Source of the DNA: Sedimenticola sp.
GTDB taxonomy: Bacteria > Pseudomonadota > Gammaproteobacteria > Chromatiales > Chromatiaceae
Length of the DNA stretch: 6,247 bases
NCBI GenBank assembly: GCA_027038775.1
Contig: JALWGP010000418.1
Span: 1 to 6,247, forward strand
Reading direction: 5' to 3'
Positions 5,631-6,247 of the stretch are shown here, in pieces (position 1 is the first letter of the stretch; each line of letters opens with the position of its first letter). A model generated the notes under the pieces. The model ran no database searches, had not been told where the DNA came from, and saw nothing but the letters and a program-made list of their open reading frames with translations. The position numbers and the translations under genes are program-made.

Positions 5631-5701
5631 ACCTTCTCATCATCCTCAACGACGCCCCTCATGGCGTAGCGCGCAGCGAGCGTGAAGTGCTGGTGTTCTA
5701 G
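5627..5701 (+). pseudogene. DsrE-like gene remnant with internal deletion (24 codons)
   Basis: A GTG at 5627, overlapping the upstream stop as GTGA and preceded by a strong GGAGGAG (5615-5621, 5 nt spacing), opens a 24-codon frame ending at TAG 5699-5701. The product begins VNLLIILNDAPHGVARSE, which matches the N-terminal strand and loop of DsrE/TusD-type proteins (family pattern roughly ILNDxPYGTERSYNxLRLA). It then goes straight to a C-terminal VLVF, and many proteins of that family end in a similar '...ADKVLVF'. Family members are about 110-120 residues, so some 90 central residues, including the cysteine region, appear to be lost in frame. The comparison rests on my memory of the family. 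It might instead be an assembly error or a short peptide retained for coupling: the desulfurase gene starts only 2 nt after the stop and has no clear ribosome binding site of its own. Confidence 0.6.
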
Positions 5702-5703
5702 CC

Positions 5704-6247
5704 ATGCCGAACGCTCCCATCTACCTCGACTACAACGCCACCACGCCGGTGGACCCGGAGGTGGCGGACGCCATCGAGCCCTGGCTCCGGCAGCACTGGG
5801 GCAACCCCTCTTCCAGCCACCCGGAGGGCCGGCGGGCCAGGGATGCGGTGGAACGGGCGCGCGCCGAGGTGGCGGCCCTGCTGGAGGCTTCCCCGGACGA
5901 GATCCTCTTCACCGGTTGCGCCACCGAGGCCAACAACCTGGCCATCCGCGGCGTCGCCCGCGCCCTGCGTTCCAGGGGCCGCCACCTGGTCACCAGCGCC
6001 ATCGAACACCCTTCGGTGGCCCAGCCCTGCCAACTCCTGCAGGCGGAGGGTTGGGAGGTGTCGGTGGTGCCGGTGAACGGGCAGGGGCGCGTCGAACCGG
6101 AGGCGGTGGCGCGCGCCATCCGCGACGACACCGTACTGGTCTCCATCATGCACGCCAACAACGAGACCGGCGTGCTGCAGCCGGTAGAGGAGATCTCCGC
6201 CATCGCCCAACGCCGTGGCGTCCTCCTGCACGCCGACGCCGCCCAGT
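5704..6247 (+). CDS. Cysteine desulfurase (IscS/NifS family), 3' truncated by window
   Basis: The frame stays open from ATG 5704 to the end of the window, giving the first 181 residues of a PLP enzyme that takes sulfur from L-cysteine to form an enzyme-bound persulfide and alanine. The class V aminotransferase pattern is clear: YLDYNATTPVDPEV (residues 7-20), GNPSSSHPEGRRA, FTGCATEANNLAIRG with the PLP-phosphate contact Ala73-Thr74, SAIEHPSV with the PLP-stacking His102, SIMHANNETG with Asn152/153, and HADAAQ with Asp178 and Gln181. The Schiff-base lysine and the catalytic cysteine loop would lie beyond the window, so activity cannot be confirmed, and IscS, NifS and specialised paralogues cannot be separated. 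Cys72 sits where IscS has a glycine (TSGATE). No Shine-Dalgarno sequence is visible; translation probably relies on coupling to the short frame ending 2 nt upstream. Its place behind two rhodanese-domain genes argues for a role in sulfur transfer in this operon. Confidence 0.92.
   Translation, partial: MPNAPIYLDYNATTPVDPEVADAIEPWLRQHWGNPSSSHPEGRRARDAVERARAEVAALLEASPDEILFTGCATEANNLAIRGVARALRSRGRHLVTSAIEHPSVAQPCQLLQAEGWEVSVVPVNGQGRVEPEAVARAIRDDTVLVSIMHANNETGVLQPVEEISAIAQRRGVLLHADAAQ

Noticed and set aside
5627..5703. Frameshift or stop-codon readthrough as explanation for the short DsrE-like frame
   Set aside because: Only about 75 bases separate the start from the desulfurase ATG, so no frame could hold the missing central residues. 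A deletion fits better than a point lesion.

Overview
The window is GC-rich, protein-dense DNA from a proteobacterium. The DUF4197 protein, the TauE/SafE-like protein with HCxGMCG and LPCG motifs, the sigma-54 activator and the IscS/NifS-type desulfurase together suggest a Gammaproteobacterium, possibly a sulfur-metabolising one. That placement is inference from gene content. No tRNA, rRNA, CRISPR array, transposase or phage gene is visible. Both ends cut through genes.

Left block, + strand, 1-1881: the C-terminal end of a DUF4197 protein, then a polytopic TauE/SafE-like membrane protein, then a short sigma-54 activator with no sensory domain. The genes are 7 bp apart or overlap by ATGA, and a perfect hairpin at 1915-1938 ends the unit.

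Middle, 1939-2983: a promoter region with a near-consensus FNR/Dnr-type palindrome, placed 41.5 bp upstream of a plausible start site, drives a SLAC1/TehA-type anion channel gene. This gene runs convergently into the next transcription unit with only a 22-bp gap.

Right block, 3006-6247: a divergent control region (about 3668-3766) separates a leftward gene from a rightward operon. The leftward gene encodes an ArsR-type HTH protein fused to a rhodanese domain. The operon encodes a histidine-box (fatty acid hydroxylase/sterol desaturase) membrane enzyme, a TVP38/DedA-type membrane protein fused to a rhodanese domain, a 24-codon remnant of a DsrE-like gene, and a cysteine desulfurase cut by the window end. 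A perfect 8-bp inverted repeat at 3702-3723 lies between the two divergent promoters and is the obvious operator. The regulator has no cysteines in its HTH half; all three are in or after the rhodanese half, so a sulfane-sulfur (persulfide) signal is more likely than a metal. I read the block as a sulfane-sulfur-responsive unit that links cysteine desulfuration, rhodanese chemistry at the membrane and oxidative modification of a lipid-like substrate. This link is a hypothesis.

The most unusual single item is the DsrE remnant at 5627-5701. It keeps a strong ribosome binding site, the start, the diagnostic N-terminal motif and a family-like C-terminal end, but its middle is missing. It now seems to serve as a short translational bridge into the desulfurase gene.
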